DNA of 64,000 nucleotides from Bacillus zhangzhouensis (GTDB lineage: Bacteria; Bacillota; Bacilli; Bacillales; Bacillaceae): contig NZ_JOTP01000003.1 in assembly GCF_000715205.1 (NCBI RefSeq), positions 62,001-126,000 of the forward strand. The letters run 5' to 3'. Below are positions 24,323 through 32,366 of the stretch, one piece after another. Within the stretch, counting starts at the first letter, position 1. Each line of letters opens with the position of its first letter. Below the pieces are notes generated by a model. The model searched no databases, had not been told where the DNA came from, and was given only the letters and a program-made list of their open reading frames with translations. The translations under genes were made by a program, and so were the position numbers.

Positions 24323-25330
24323 ATGGTCAGTATTTTGGATAAAAGGCATCGACCATTGCGCGATTTAAGAATATCGGTAACCGATCGCTGTAACTTTAGA
24401 TGTACGTACTGTATGCCTGCTGAAATCTTTGGACCAGATTATCCTTTTTTAAATAAAGAAGAGCTACTTAGTTTCGAAGAAATTGAACGACTTGCTACCC
24501 TTTTTGCAAAGGACTTAGGTGTGGTGAAATTACGCATCACGGGCGGTGAACCTTTAATGCGTAAAGATCTGCCCATCTTAATAGAAAAGCTCGCAAAAAT
24601 TCCAGGAATTGAAGACATCGCTATGACAACCAATGGAACGCTTTTACCTTTATATGCTGATAAGTTAAAGAAAGCAGGGCTTCACAGAGTCACCATTAGT
24701 TTGGATTCATTAAACCCCGAACGTTTTAAGCAAATGAATGGAAGACATATTTCCATCCAAAAAGTGTTTGATGGGATTAAGGCAGCAAAAAAGGCTGGAC
24801 TTGCTATTAAGATCAATATGGTTGTCCAAAAAGGTGTGAATGATCAGGATATCTTACCAATGGCAGCCTATTTTAAAAAAGAAGGACACATTTTGAGATT
24901 TATCGAATTTATGGATGTCGGCAATACAAATAAATGGAATTTAGAGCATGTGATGACGAAAAAAGAGATAATTGATCTGATTGATTCAAAAAATCCTATC
25001 AAACCCGAACCCCCTCGATATGCGGGTGAAGTAGCCAATCGATTTTTTTACGAAGATGGTTCAGGAGAGATTGGTATTATTTCTTCCGTTTCAGATGCTT
25101 TTTGTGGATCATGTAATAGAGCAAGACTATCTGCACGTGGTGAATTGTTCACATGTCTCTTTGCATCATCGGGTTTTGATCTAAAACGGATCATTCGTAC
25201 GACAGAAAATGATGAAGATATAACGAGAATATTGAAGGAGCTATGGTCAAATAGGCATGATCAATATTCAACTGAGAGAGAGCAAAAGAAAGATCAGAAA
25301 AAAGTTGAAATGTCATATATCGGTGGGTAG
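24323..25330 (+). CDS. moaA: GTP 3',8-cyclase MoaA
   Basis: MoaA is a radical-SAM enzyme that, with MoaC, makes cyclic pyranopterin monophosphate from GTP for molybdenum cofactor. The 335-residue protein has the radical-SAM cluster CNFRCTYC, the [14 protein letters not shown] segment and the second cluster [19 protein letters not shown]. It ends in the conserved Gly-Gly that enters the active site. ATG 24323 follows SD AGGAGG. Confidence 0.96.
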   Translation: MVSILDKRHRPLRDLRISVTDRCNFRCTYCMPAEIFGPDYPFLNKEELLSFEEIERLATLFAKDLGVVKLRITGGEPLMRKDLPILIEKLAKIPGIEDIAMTTNGTLLPLYADKLKKAGLHRVTISLDSLNPERFKQMNGRHISIQKVFDGIKAAKKAGLAIKINMVVQKGVNDQDILPMAAYFKKEGHILRFIEFMDVGNTNKWNLEHVMTKKEIIDLIDSKNPIKPEPPRYAGEVANRFFYEDGSGEIGIISSVSDAFCGSCNRARLSARGELFTCLFASSGFDLKRIIRTTENDEDITRILKELWSNRHDQYSTEREQKKDQKKVEMSYIGG

Positions 25331-25445
25331 TGACAACAAAGTATCATGATCATGTATTTTTGAAAAGAAGAGGAAATGGCATAATCACTGTTGAAAATCT
25401 CTTTTTAAAAACAGGCCAATTCATCATATAAACTCAATCATCATA

Positions 25446-25474
25446 AAAAAACAGCAGAGATTCTGCTGTTTTTT
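25446..25474. terminator. Bidirectional terminator between moaA and the S14 gene
   Basis: AAAAAACAGCAGA and TCTGCTGTTTTTT form a 13-bp perfect stem with a GAT loop. Both strands have a T-run, so it can serve moaA and the convergent zinc locus. The rest of the gap (25331-25584) shows nothing else. Confidence 0.85.
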
Positions 25475-25584
25475 AAAATGCTATTATATGACTCGAAAAG
25501 AGTAAGATAAGTCTGGAAAATAGTTTTTCAATCATACTGCGCTGCTTTACTTTTACAGGAGCTGTGATAAGATCGAATCAATCT

Positions 25585-25854
25585 TTACCAGCTTGATTTT
25601 TTCACTCCTGGGTTATGTCCTTTATAGGCAAGCTCACGAAAAGCAATCCTAGACATTTTGAATTTCCGTAAGTAACCTCTAGGACGGCCAGTTAATTCAC
25701 AGCGGTTTTTTAAGCGAGTGGGGGAGGTATCTCTAGGTAATTTCTGCAAAGCTTCATAGTCACCTTTTTCTTTTAACTCTTTCCTTAATTCCGCATATTT
25801 CAAAACAAGCTGCTGCCGCTTTTTTTCTTTAGCAATCTTTGATTTCTTTGCCAT
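25585..25854 (-). CDS. rpsN2: Zinc-independent ribosomal protein S14 paralogue
   Basis: The 89-residue S14 lacks the CxxC pairs of zinc-binding S14 and carries the family motifs [25 protein letters not shown] and [13 protein letters not shown]. It matches the B. subtilis alternative S14 (YhzA/RpsNB) made under zinc starvation. It replaces the zinc form on ribosomes and so saves zinc. It is the last gene of a Zur-type locus and is 16 bp downstream of zagA. SD AGGAGGG. Confidence 0.93.
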   Translation of the reverse strand: MAKKSKIAKEKKRQQLVLKYAELRKELKEKGDYEALQKLPRDTSPTRLKNRCELTGRPRGYLRKFKMSRIAFRELAYKGHNPGVKKSSW

Positions 25855-25870
25855 TTAAAACCCTCCTGGT

Positions 25871-27067
25871 TTAATTGTGTATTTTCCATTGAAAGGGGTC
25901 TTCAAACGTTGTCCAATCTTGATCATATTCCTCAGGAGTGAGTAAGCATTGGTCAAGTGTGCGAATGATATCTGCTTTAGGTAAGTCCACACCGATAAAA
26001 ACCAGTTTCGTATGTCGATCGCCAAACTCTGCGTCCCACTCATCAAGAAGCTCTGGTTCCTGATTTAAAATCCGTGTTTTTTCTTGCTCGGGCAAGGCAG
26101 CAATCCAGTATGCAATAGGTTCAATCGCAACAGATTTTCCGGCTTGTGAAATTAAAATGGTTAAATCATGATGTGTGGCAAGCCAGGTAAATCCTTTAGT
26201 GCGAACAATCTGCTCTGGCATCTGATCTAACCAATTATTCAGCCTGCCAGTATGAAAAGGGAGTCTTCTTTCATAAACAAATGAAGAGATTTGGTATTCT
26301 TCTGTTTCCGGCGTATGCTGAGAATGTCCAGCGTTGATTTCCTTTATCCAGCCAGCAGAAGCACTGGATTTTTCAAAGTCGAATAAACCAGTATTCAAAA
26401 TGTCGCTTGGCTGTACTTTACCTTTTGTGGTTCTTATGATAGTTGCTTCTGGTTGAAGCGTGGTCAGCACGTGCTCAAGTCGATCTAGTTCTGATGGTGA
26501 TACAAGATCACATTTATTAATAATTAGCACGTCACAAAATTCAATTTGATCAATGAGTAAATCAGAAATTTCACGTTCATCATCATCGGAAACGGCTTCT
26601 TTACGATCTAATAGACTTTCTCCAGATTGGAAATCAGTCCAGAAACGGTTTGCATCTACCACTGTTACCATCGTGTCTAGTCGGCAAAAGCGTGTCAAAT
26701 CTATGCCCATTTCTTCATCGATGTAAGAAAAAGTTTGAGCGACAGGGATTGGTTCACTAATACCTGTTGACTCAATGAGGATATAATCGATATGACCAAC
26801 CTGACAAAGGCGTTCTACTTCGATTAACAAGTCCTCTCTCAATGTGCAACAAATACAACCATTAGATAGTTCAACAAGTTTCTCATCTGATCGAGAGAGC
26901 TCGCCGCCTTGCTTGACTAATTCCGCATCAATATTAATTTCACTCATGTCATTTACAATAACAGCTACTTTTAATCCTTTACGATTTTGAAGAACATGAT
27001 TTAATGTCGTTGTTTTTCCCGCTCCTAAAAAGCCGCTTAATACTGTAACAGGTATTTGTTTATTCAT
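25871..27067 (-). CDS. zagA: COG0523 GTPase metallochaperone ZagA (YciC-like)
   Basis: The 398-residue protein has the P-loop GFLGAGKTTT, the metal-binding motif GCICCTL (CxCC, about residue 71), the guanine-specificity motif NKCD and a C-terminal CobW domain. In B. subtilis ZagA/YciC is Zur-repressed and delivers zinc to client enzymes such as FolE when zinc is scarce. Here it lies between zinc-free L33 and S14 paralogues, and a Zur-like box lies 50 bp upstream. Symbol by similarity and context. Confidence 0.9.
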   Translation of the reverse strand: MNKQIPVTVLSGFLGAGKTTTLNHVLQNRKGLKVAVIVNDMSEINIDAELVKQGGELSRSDEKLVELSNGCICCTLREDLLIEVERLCQVGHIDYILIESTGISEPIPVAQTFSYIDEEMGIDLTRFCRLDTMVTVVDANRFWTDFQSGESLLDRKEAVSDDDEREISDLLIDQIEFCDVLIINKCDLVSPSELDRLEHVLTTLQPEATIIRTTKGKVQPSDILNTGLFDFEKSSASAGWIKEINAGHSQHTPETEEYQISSFVYERRLPFHTGRLNNWLDQMPEQIVRTKGFTWLATHHDLTILISQAGKSVAIEPIAYWIAALPEQEKTRILNQEPELLDEWDAEFGDRHTKLVFIGVDLPKADIIRTLDQCLLTPEEYDQDWTTFEDPFQWKIHN

Positions 27068-27117
27068 TTGTTTCTGTCCTTTTAAAAATGCTCATTTTGT
27101 TTTCCGCCTCACTTAAA

Positions 27118-27132
27118 AAGTAATCGTTACGA
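27118..27132. promoter_or_regulatory. Zur-like box before zagA
   Basis: AAGTAATCGTTACGA matches the Zur box TCGTAATNATTACGA in 12 of 15 positions and shares its core with the stronger box at 27321. It lies between the L33 reading frame and zagA. Confidence 0.6.
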
Positions 27133-27148
27133 TTTAAAATCTAAAAAA

Positions 27149-27298
27149 TTATTTTGTTTCTCTATGAAGGGTATATTTCTTTAATCGAGGAGATTATTTT
27201 TTTAATTCCAATCGGTCCGGATTTGTTCGTTTATTTTTTGTAGTGATATAGTTTCTGTCACCTGTTTCAGTACAGGCTAAGGTGATTTTCACGCGCAT
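27149..27298 (-). pseudogene. rpmG: Zinc-independent ribosomal protein L33 with in-frame stop at codon 35
   Basis: Reading down from ATG 27298 gives 34 residues of an L33 lacking zinc cysteines ([20 protein letters not shown], then [14 protein letters not shown]). TAA follows at 27194-27196. The same frame then continues SPRLKKYTLHRETK and ends at TAA 27149. All 49 codons align to the B. subtilis RpmGC-type L33, which has Tyr at position 35. One base change (TAT or TAC to TAA) explains it. SD AAAGGAGG and a strong promoter with Zur box lie upstream. Sequencing error is possible. Confidence 0.85.
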
Positions 27299-27320
27299 AA
27301 GTGATATGATCCTCCTTTAT

Positions 27321-27335
27321 TCGTAATCGTTACGA
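27321..27335. promoter_or_regulatory. Zur box of the L33-zagA-S14 locus
   Basis: TCGTAATCGTTACGA matches the B. subtilis Zur box (TCGTAATNATTACGA) except for one base. It covers the predicted transcription start of the minus-strand promoter, so bound Zur-zinc would block transcription. Confidence 0.85.
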
Positions 27336-27340
27336 TTTGT

Positions 27341-27369
27341 ATTTTAAAATGATAAAGGCTGATTGTCAA
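27341..27369 (-). promoter_or_regulatory. SigA promoter of the zinc-starvation locus
   Basis: On the minus strand TTGACA (27369-27364), 17 bp and TAAAAT (27346-27341) precede the Zur box directly. Confidence 0.75.
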
Positions 27370-27406
27370 GCTTAGTATCATGATCAATGCAAAATCACAA
27401 AACAAA

Positions 27407-27435
27407 GGGGGTATCTAATGTTAATTGATACCCCC
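27407..27435 (-). terminator. Terminator of the 27441-27863 gene
   Basis: GGGGGTATC and GATACCCCC form a 9-bp GC-rich stem. On the minus strand it is followed by TTTGTTTTG. Confidence 0.75.
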
Positions 27436-27440
27436 CTCCA

Positions 27441-27863
27441 TTAATAAAAGTCACCGAGTTCTTGTTCGTAATCACCGTCGTACTGCTGGAAATCACTAGG
27501 AATCTCTTGGAGAAAGGCTAGTCCTCCTAGTACAAGCATCAAAATGATGGCGATGAATGAGAGAATGACTGCGGCGATACTTGAAATGGCGAACAGTGTC
27601 TGCATTTTCATCATCTTAGCATATTGTTCTAACAAGTCTTCGTAAGAAGTATCAGGAGCTTGAATCAATTGTTCAGCTGCTTTCACAGATTTTTGTACAT
27701 GAATCCCCATCATAATGAGGAAAACGCCAAGGGCAGCAGGAAGAACAAGCCAAAACCCAATAAGGATCGAAAGTCCACCTGAAATATAGAGAAAGATACT
27801 ACCAACTTTTCCCCACTTTGTAATTGAATGAAGAGATTGAATGATTTTTTCAGTTTGTTGCAA
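27441..27863 (-). CDS. Small membrane protein, DUF5362-like
   Basis: The 140-residue protein has an N-terminal amphipathic stretch, hydrophobic segments at about residues 20-52 and 90-118 and an acidic Tyr-rich tail (QQYDGDYEQELGDFY). The KWGKVGSIFLYISGGLSILIG start resembles DUF5362 proteins of Bacillus; this is a weak recollection. Function unknown. It has its own terminator and is divergent from the Cys-rich peptide gene. A role in that cluster, for example immunity, is possible but nothing shows it. Confidence 0.75.
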   Translation of the reverse strand: MQQTEKIIQSLHSITKWGKVGSIFLYISGGLSILIGFWLVLPAALGVFLIMMGIHVQKSVKAAEQLIQAPDTSYEDLLEQYAKMMKMQTLFAISSIAAVILSFIAIILMLVLGGLAFLQEIPSDFQQYDGDYEQELGDFY

Positions 27864-28093
27864 TCGTGTTCACTCCTTTATGTATTCACTCTTTATCATA
27901 CTTGAGCAAGTAGTACTTTAGGAAGAGTGAATGTTGAACAATTTTAAATGTTTCTATCTTCACTTTACTATTTATGGATAATTAAATTATTTCCAAATAA
28001 GAAAAAAGTAACATTTACTATGATTTTTAGCGACAAATTATGTCATATACAAGGGTAGTAGTCAAAAATAATTAGTAAATTTATCAAAATATG

Positions 28094-28122
28094 TTGTTAG
28101 TTGTCTTGTAATTGGTTATTAT
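28094..28122 (+). promoter_or_regulatory. Promoter of the Cys-rich peptide gene
   Basis: TTGTTA (28094-28099), 17 bp and TATTAT (28117-28122) lie in a very AT-rich stretch (27950-28140), the type of region often bound by AbrB. It gives a leader of about 35 nt. Confidence 0.5.
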
Positions 28123-28161
28123 TGTGTTGTATTACCATAAAAATTGGAAGGTGGAATTCAT

Positions 28162-28356
28162 ATGTTAGATCGTTTTTTAAACAAAATGACCAATGTTCAA
28201 CCTGCATTATCTAGATGTATTTTGCAAAAATTAGTAACTTCTTGCAAATCAGCACCAACTTGTTTCCTTCAAGGTGTTGGAACTTTCCGTTACTACGTGG
28301 ATCGTGACACAGGTGAGATTTGTACTAGCGAAGAACGCATTAGATGTGGCTGCTAA
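28162..28356 (+). CDS. Six-cysteine 64-residue peptide, probable disulfide-bonded bacteriocin precursor
   Basis: The peptide has cysteines at 19, 28, 34, 54, 62 and 64 and ends RIRCGC. It has no Sec-type signal peptide. Its N-terminal 16 residues (MLDRFLNKMTNVQPAL) could be a leader. The core includes the GVGTFRYYVDRDTGEIC segment, which looks like a beta hairpin. ATG 28162 has SD GGAAGGTGG. The nearby exporter and redox genes suggest three disulfides and export. This recalls defensin-like bacteriocins such as laterosporulin, but I see no clear sequence match. Confidence 0.75.
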   Translation: MLDRFLNKMTNVQPALSRCILQKLVTSCKSAPTCFLQGVGTFRYYVDRDTGEICTSEERIRCGC

Positions 28357-28389
28357 ATCTAGGTATCTTATTTAACAGGATGTGAACGC

Positions 28390-28791
28390 ATGAGCATAAC
28401 TTCAATTTCATTCTTAACAAATGCTATGCAGACGTCGAACAGTCGTCAAGCGGGCCAAACATCAAACTCTTTTTTAACCCAAGCTGCGCAAATTGTTCAA
28501 GGCGACCATTCTCCAGAAGAGAGAAAGGCATTGTTTCAACAACTGACTTTAGTTCAGCAAGGAAAGGATTTAGAGCTTCATGTTTCTAAATTAAAGGAAC
28601 TAGAGAAAGAGGTTCAAAAAGAGGGGGCTTCTTCGTCTGTTACTGTGAATCAGCACGGTGATCAAGTAGACATTTCAAATGAAGCTCGCAGTGAGTTTGA
28701 ACAAGCTGAGGAACAAGCATCAGCTTCAAGTGAAGCTAGTGAAGTCGCTGCAGGGGAAAAAGATAAGGATATTCAGCCAAATTCACAATAA
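28390..28791 (+). CDS. Unknown hydrophilic protein downstream of the Cys-rich peptide
   Basis: The 133-residue protein has no signal peptide or membrane helix. The first half is Ser, Thr and Gln rich. The middle (residues 38-75) is a charged helix. The C-terminal third is a Glu, Ala and Ser-rich acidic tail. The phrase QVDISNEARSEFE near residue 93 resembles the short motif of FlgM-type anti-sigma factors, but too little matches to call it. It begins 33 bp after the peptide gene and ends at a terminator, so they are probably one transcript. Confidence 0.65.
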   Translation: MSITSISFLTNAMQTSNSRQAGQTSNSFLTQAAQIVQGDHSPEERKALFQQLTLVQQGKDLELHVSKLKELEKEVQKEGASSSVTVNQHGDQVDISNEARSEFEQAEEQASASSEASEVAAGEKDKDIQPNSQ

Positions 28792-28797
28792 TAAATC

Positions 28798-28833
28798 ATG
28801 AGGCGTGTGTTTGATACTCTTCACATGCCTCAT
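28798..28833. terminator. Terminator between the peptide genes and the convergent thioredoxin-like gene
   Basis: ATGAGGCGTGTG and CACATGCCTCAT form a 12-bp stem with one G-U pair and a 12-nt loop. T-rich sequence follows on the plus strand. Confidence 0.7.
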
Positions 28834-28839
28834 TTATCT

Positions 28840-29349
28840 TTATTTTGCAGGCAGCCTTGAATAAAGACCATCCGGAAAAGGTGCTGCATATGAGATTGTT
28901 TCATCGTCTTCTACCATGATGTAATATGGAAACTCTTGAATCTGGAATGCCTCTATTAATTGCTCATCCACCGGGATAATTTGCATGTTGGTTTGGTTAT
29001 CACGATATAATTCTTGATCCTTTTTTTGCCCATTCTTTAACAAGATACTAAATGAGACGTTTAATTTACGCTGTTCTATCGTTTCTAGGAATTGTTCAAG
29101 TGATGGGATACAGTGCGGACATGCTGTGTCAGTGAAAATAAGTAATTGCTGCTTGTGATTTGTTTGCAGCAGATCATTCATATGAATGGGTGATGGTTGT
29201 TCGAGAAGCGGGTGCGAAAGTTTTTGTCCAACATGTTGAATAGGTAAGATGATCAGTTTCATCTGATGTTTTAAATAGGTGATGATTCCGACAGTTAATA
29301 ACAGACTGCAAAGAATAAGAGTGAGCTGTAAAGTTAAGATTGAATTCAT
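28840..29349 (-). CDS. Membrane-anchored thioredoxin-fold protein with CPHC motif
   Basis: The 169-residue protein has an N-terminal membrane helix (about residues 3-24) and a thioredoxin-fold domain with the redox motif CPHC in FTDTACPHCIPSLEQFLE near residue 83. The cis-Pro region reads IQEFPYYIMVEDD. It would sit outside the membrane as a thiol-disulfide oxidoreductase. It is transcribed towards the Cys-rich peptide genes. SD AGAGGA precedes ATG 29349. The same module in bacteriocin clusters forms or isomerises disulfides. Confidence 0.82.
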   Translation of the reverse strand: MNSILTLQLTLILCSLLLTVGIITYLKHQMKLIILPIQHVGQKLSHPLLEQPSPIHMNDLLQTNHKQQLLIFTDTACPHCIPSLEQFLETIEQRKLNVSFSILLKNGQKKDQELYRDNQTNMQIIPVDEQLIEAFQIQEFPYYIMVEDDETISYAAPFPDGLYSRLPAK

Positions 29350-29447
29350 CGTATATCGTCCTCTCAGAGTGAAGTTACGCAAAGCTATCATAATACAAAT
29401 ATCAAAAATATGTCAATTATACTAAATGGTGTAAGGTGGAGCATTTG

Positions 29448-31247
29448 ATGATTACAGTAAACCATTGTTTATATGCAATCTCCTATACTTGGAAAAGAAG
29501 TCGTTCTTATCTTCTTTTAACTTTGTTGGTCCAAGTGATCGTTGGTTTTATGCCTTTGGCTAGCGTCTGGATTATTCAAACATTGATTAATGAAATTATT
29601 CTATTTATGACTTCTTCAGGAGACATACAAAAGGTTTTATGGTTATTTGGGTTGCAAATGGTCATTGTGGTTTTAGGATATGGGCTTCAGTTCATTCTTC
29701 AGCTTAGTCAGCAGAAAGCGACAAATCTGATTGGTTTGCATTTGAAGGGTGAATTGCTTCAGAAGGCGATAAGGCTTCCCTATATTACGTTTGAACACCC
29801 GTCTTTTTATAATGAAAGTCAACGTGTGATGAACAGTCATCAGCACGTTCTGAGTATGGTCAGAAGTATTTTCACAATCATGAGCGCGTTGATTACTGTT
29901 GTATCACTTCTCATTTACATGATCGGTATCCACTGGGGCTTGGCAGTCATTCTGATCGTGTTTACCCTGCCTGTCTTGTGGATTGAACTTTTCTTTGGAG
30001 GTGCGCGTTATCAATTAAACCGTATGTTAACTGCCAATGACCGAAGAGAAATGTATGTGTCCGATCTTGTAGCACAAAGAGATTCTCTGAAGGAAGTACG
30101 TTTATATGGAATAGGGAATTATCTTCTTCAAAAATGGAAAGGTCATTATGTAAAAAGTGCAGATGAGAAATATAAATTGCTTAAACGGCAAGTTCGCTGG
30201 GAGATGGCGGGCGGATTGCTCATGACCTTTGCCTATGTGTGCTGCGGTCTTTTTATTGTCTTTCTTATTTTCCAAAAAAAAATAGCGGCGGGGACGTTTG
30301 TCGCTGTGCTGCAAGCTGTACAAAACATTCAAAGTGGTTTTCAAGATTTAACGAGGGAATTCTCTAGTTTATATGAAACGAGTCTTTATGTGGATGAAAT
30401 GAGGGCTTTTCAAAAGAGAGAAGAGGAGATTCATGAACAGTCAGAAAGTGCAGCATCGCTTCGGAGGATCGAGCATATTCAGTCTATCACACTAGAAAAT
30501 CTCTCTTTTACTTATCCGAATATGAAAACGCCTGCTATTGAGCATATACATTTTCATATCAATAAAGGTGAACGTGTAGCATTAGTCGGGGATAACGGAT
30601 CAGGTAAAACCACTTTGATCAAATGTTTGACCGGCTTATACGATCCAGATCAGCCGAATATGCAGAAAGTCAATGGTGAGTCCATTTCTACCATTCATAA
30701 AAGGTCATATCATGCTAGAATGTCTGTTCTTTTTCAAGATTTTATGAAGTACGAATTCACTGTGAAAGAAAACATTGGGTTTGGCCGTATCGACGATATA
30801 GATGAGGAAGAGCGAATGATTTTAGCTGCGCGGCAAGCAGGTATAGAAAAAAGAATCCATCAAATGGAAGAGACGTATGATGCGCAGCTTGGCCGCTTTT
30901 TTGAAGAAGGTCATGAACTGTCTGGTGGACAATGGCAAAAGCTTGCGATGGCGAGAACCTTTTTTAGAGAGAGTGATTTTATCATTTTAGATGAACCAAC
31001 ATCTGCTCTCGATCCACTGTCGGAGATTTCACTCATTCGAAAGTTATTCGATCATACGCAGGATCAAGGTGTTTTGTTTATTACACATCGTATGGGAGCG
31101 GCCCGCTTAGCAGACCGTATTATCGTTATGAAAGATGGTGCTTTCGTTGAAGAGGGGAACCATGATGAGCTTATGACGCTAAACGGAGAGTACAAAAGGC
31201 TTTACGAGGCACAATCTCAACTATTTCAACAAAAGGAGATGGTGTAA
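29448..31247 (+). CDS. ABC transporter, fused membrane and ATPase domains (peptide exporter type)
   Basis: The 599-residue protein has about six membrane helices (residues 20-300). An ATPase domain follows with Walker A GDNGSGKTT, Q-loop FQDF, signature LSGGQ, Walker B FIILDEP and the His switch THR. There is no N-terminal C39 peptidase domain, so it does not cleave double-glycine leaders itself. ATG 29448 has SD AAGGTGG. It heads an operon with the MauE-like and second thioredoxin-like genes. Export of the Cys-rich peptide is the simplest role, by context. Confidence 0.88.
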   Translation: MITVNHCLYAISYTWKRSRSYLLLTLLVQVIVGFMPLASVWIIQTLINEIILFMTSSGDIQKVLWLFGLQMVIVVLGYGLQFILQLSQQKATNLIGLHLKGELLQKAIRLPYITFEHPSFYNESQRVMNSHQHVLSMVRSIFTIMSALITVVSLLIYMIGIHWGLAVILIVFTLPVLWIELFFGGARYQLNRMLTANDRREMYVSDLVAQRDSLKEVRLYGIGNYLLQKWKGHYVKSADEKYKLLKRQVRWEMAGGLLMTFAYVCCGLFIVFLIFQKKIAAGTFVAVLQAVQNIQSGFQDLTREFSSLYETSLYVDEMRAFQKREEEIHEQSESAASLRRIEHIQSITLENLSFTYPNMKTPAIEHIHFHINKGERVALVGDNGSGKTTLIKCLTGLYDPDQPNMQKVNGESISTIHKRSYHARMSVLFQDFMKYEFTVKENIGFGRIDDIDEEERMILAARQAGIEKRIHQMEETYDAQLGRFFEEGHELSGGQWQKLAMARTFFRESDFIILDEPTSALDPLSEISLIRKLFDHTQDQGVLFITHRMGAARLADRIIVMKDGAFVEEGNHDELMTLNGEYKRLYEAQSQLFQQKEMV

Positions 31248-31248
31248 G

Positions 31249-31806
31249 GTGAGTGTCTTTTATTTCATAGGTGTCTATCTACTAGGAATCATTTTTGCAG
31301 GTGCGTGGCTTGATAAAGTGAGAAAACAGACGGCGCATGTGCAGCAGATGAATGCTTATCGGTTGCTGCCTCCATCTTTCGCAGCACCAATGTTTTATTT
31401 ATTTTTGTTTGTTGAATTGGTTTGTACGGTTCATTTGTTCATTTGGAATATGTCTCTCGTACCTGCGATTGGTCTTACAGCACTTTTATGTATCTATACT
31501 GGAGCGGTCACGTTTAATTTATTGAGAGGGCATCGTGATATTTCGTGTGGCTGTGGAGGCCTTCTTGAAAACGAACGTCTTCATTGGGGGATTGTGATTC
31601 GAAATATGTTGATGTTGGCACTTGTGATGGGGTTATTTTATGTGCATTCCTATGTAGAGACGATTCCATTGAACTTCAAAATCATTTGTTTTCTGATTGC
31701 AGTGGCTGTCTGTTTCATCATAGCGGTCGGTCAAGAAATCATGTTATTCAAGCGAAAGTGGATCAATCAATTTGGATCAATTATAGAAGGAGATAAAATG
31801 AAATGA
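31249..31806 (+). CDS. MauE/DoxX-like redox membrane protein
   Basis: The 185-residue protein has four to five membrane helices and the MauE signature DISCGCGGLLE followed by W and RN in the next helix. MauE acts with MauD in forming the disulfides of the methylamine dehydrogenase small subunit. Relatives occur with thioredoxins in peptide clusters. It starts with GTG one base after the exporter stop. Its SD (AAAAGGAG) lies inside the exporter gene. It overlaps the next gene by 4 bp. Confidence 0.82.
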   Translation: MSVFYFIGVYLLGIIFAGAWLDKVRKQTAHVQQMNAYRLLPPSFAAPMFYLFLFVELVCTVHLFIWNMSLVPAIGLTALLCIYTGAVTFNLLRGHRDISCGCGGLLENERLHWGIVIRNMLMLALVMGLFYVHSYVETIPLNFKIICFLIAVAVCFIIAVGQEIMLFKRKWINQFGSIIEGDKMK

Positions 31807-32333
31807 CAGATATTCTATTAATCATTGTGTTATTGATTGTCATTGCTCAGCTGGCTGTGGTGTTTCTGCTTGCCCGTTTTATCGGGAAATTTATGAATAA
31901 AATAAAAACCCTTGATGGGATTGAATTGAAGGAAGCGGAAGTTGGTGATCCGGCTCCGTTATTTCGAAGCTATACGCATTTAGGGGAAAAGGTGATGTTA
32001 AAGGAATATTTGCAAAGCGGGAGAGCCGTCATGCTGTTATTTGTGAATTCTACTTGTATGACGTGCAAAAGCATTTTGGCTGATATGCAGCAGCAAATTT
32101 CTAGTGATGATGTTCAGTTCATTTTTATTAATGGAGATGAACAAGCGGATGATGCGTCGCTCCTTCAATTGCTGCCGGATCAGGCCGTTTATATGCGCTC
32201 TTCACAAATCATGGAGCTGTATGGGATAACTGTTGTCCCGCAAGCGATTCACATTGATGAACATGGAATCATCCTACAAAGAAAATCTCTTCAAAATGCG
32301 AAACAGTTTGAACAGCTGTTGCACGCTTCATAA
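31803..32333 (+). CDS. Membrane-anchored thioredoxin-like protein with CMTC motif (MauD/TlpA-like)
   Basis: The 176-residue protein has an N-terminal membrane helix (residues 3-27). The extracytoplasmic thioredoxin-fold domain begins near EVGDPAPLF and has the active-site CMTC in FVNSTCMTCKS and the cis-Pro in ITVVPQAIHIDE. It is MauD-like in being encoded next to a MauE-like protein, with ATGA overlap. Together they would supply an oxidising route for the six-cysteine peptide. A bidirectional terminator follows. Confidence 0.83.
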   Translation: MTDILLIIVLLIVIAQLAVVFLLARFIGKFMNKIKTLDGIELKEAEVGDPAPLFRSYTHLGEKVMLKEYLQSGRAVMLLFVNSTCMTCKSILADMQQQISSDDVQFIFINGDEQADDASLLQLLPDQAVYMRSSQIMELYGITVVPQAIHIDEHGIILQRKSLQNAKQFEQLLHAS

Positions 32334-32336
32334 AAA

Positions 32337-32366
32337 AGCGTCTCTTTCTTTTAGAGACGCTCGTTT
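32337..32366. terminator. Bidirectional terminator before ywnH
   Basis: AGCGTCTCT and AGAGACGCT form a 9-bp stem with a 7-nt loop. T-rich flanks occur on both sides. Confidence 0.8.
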
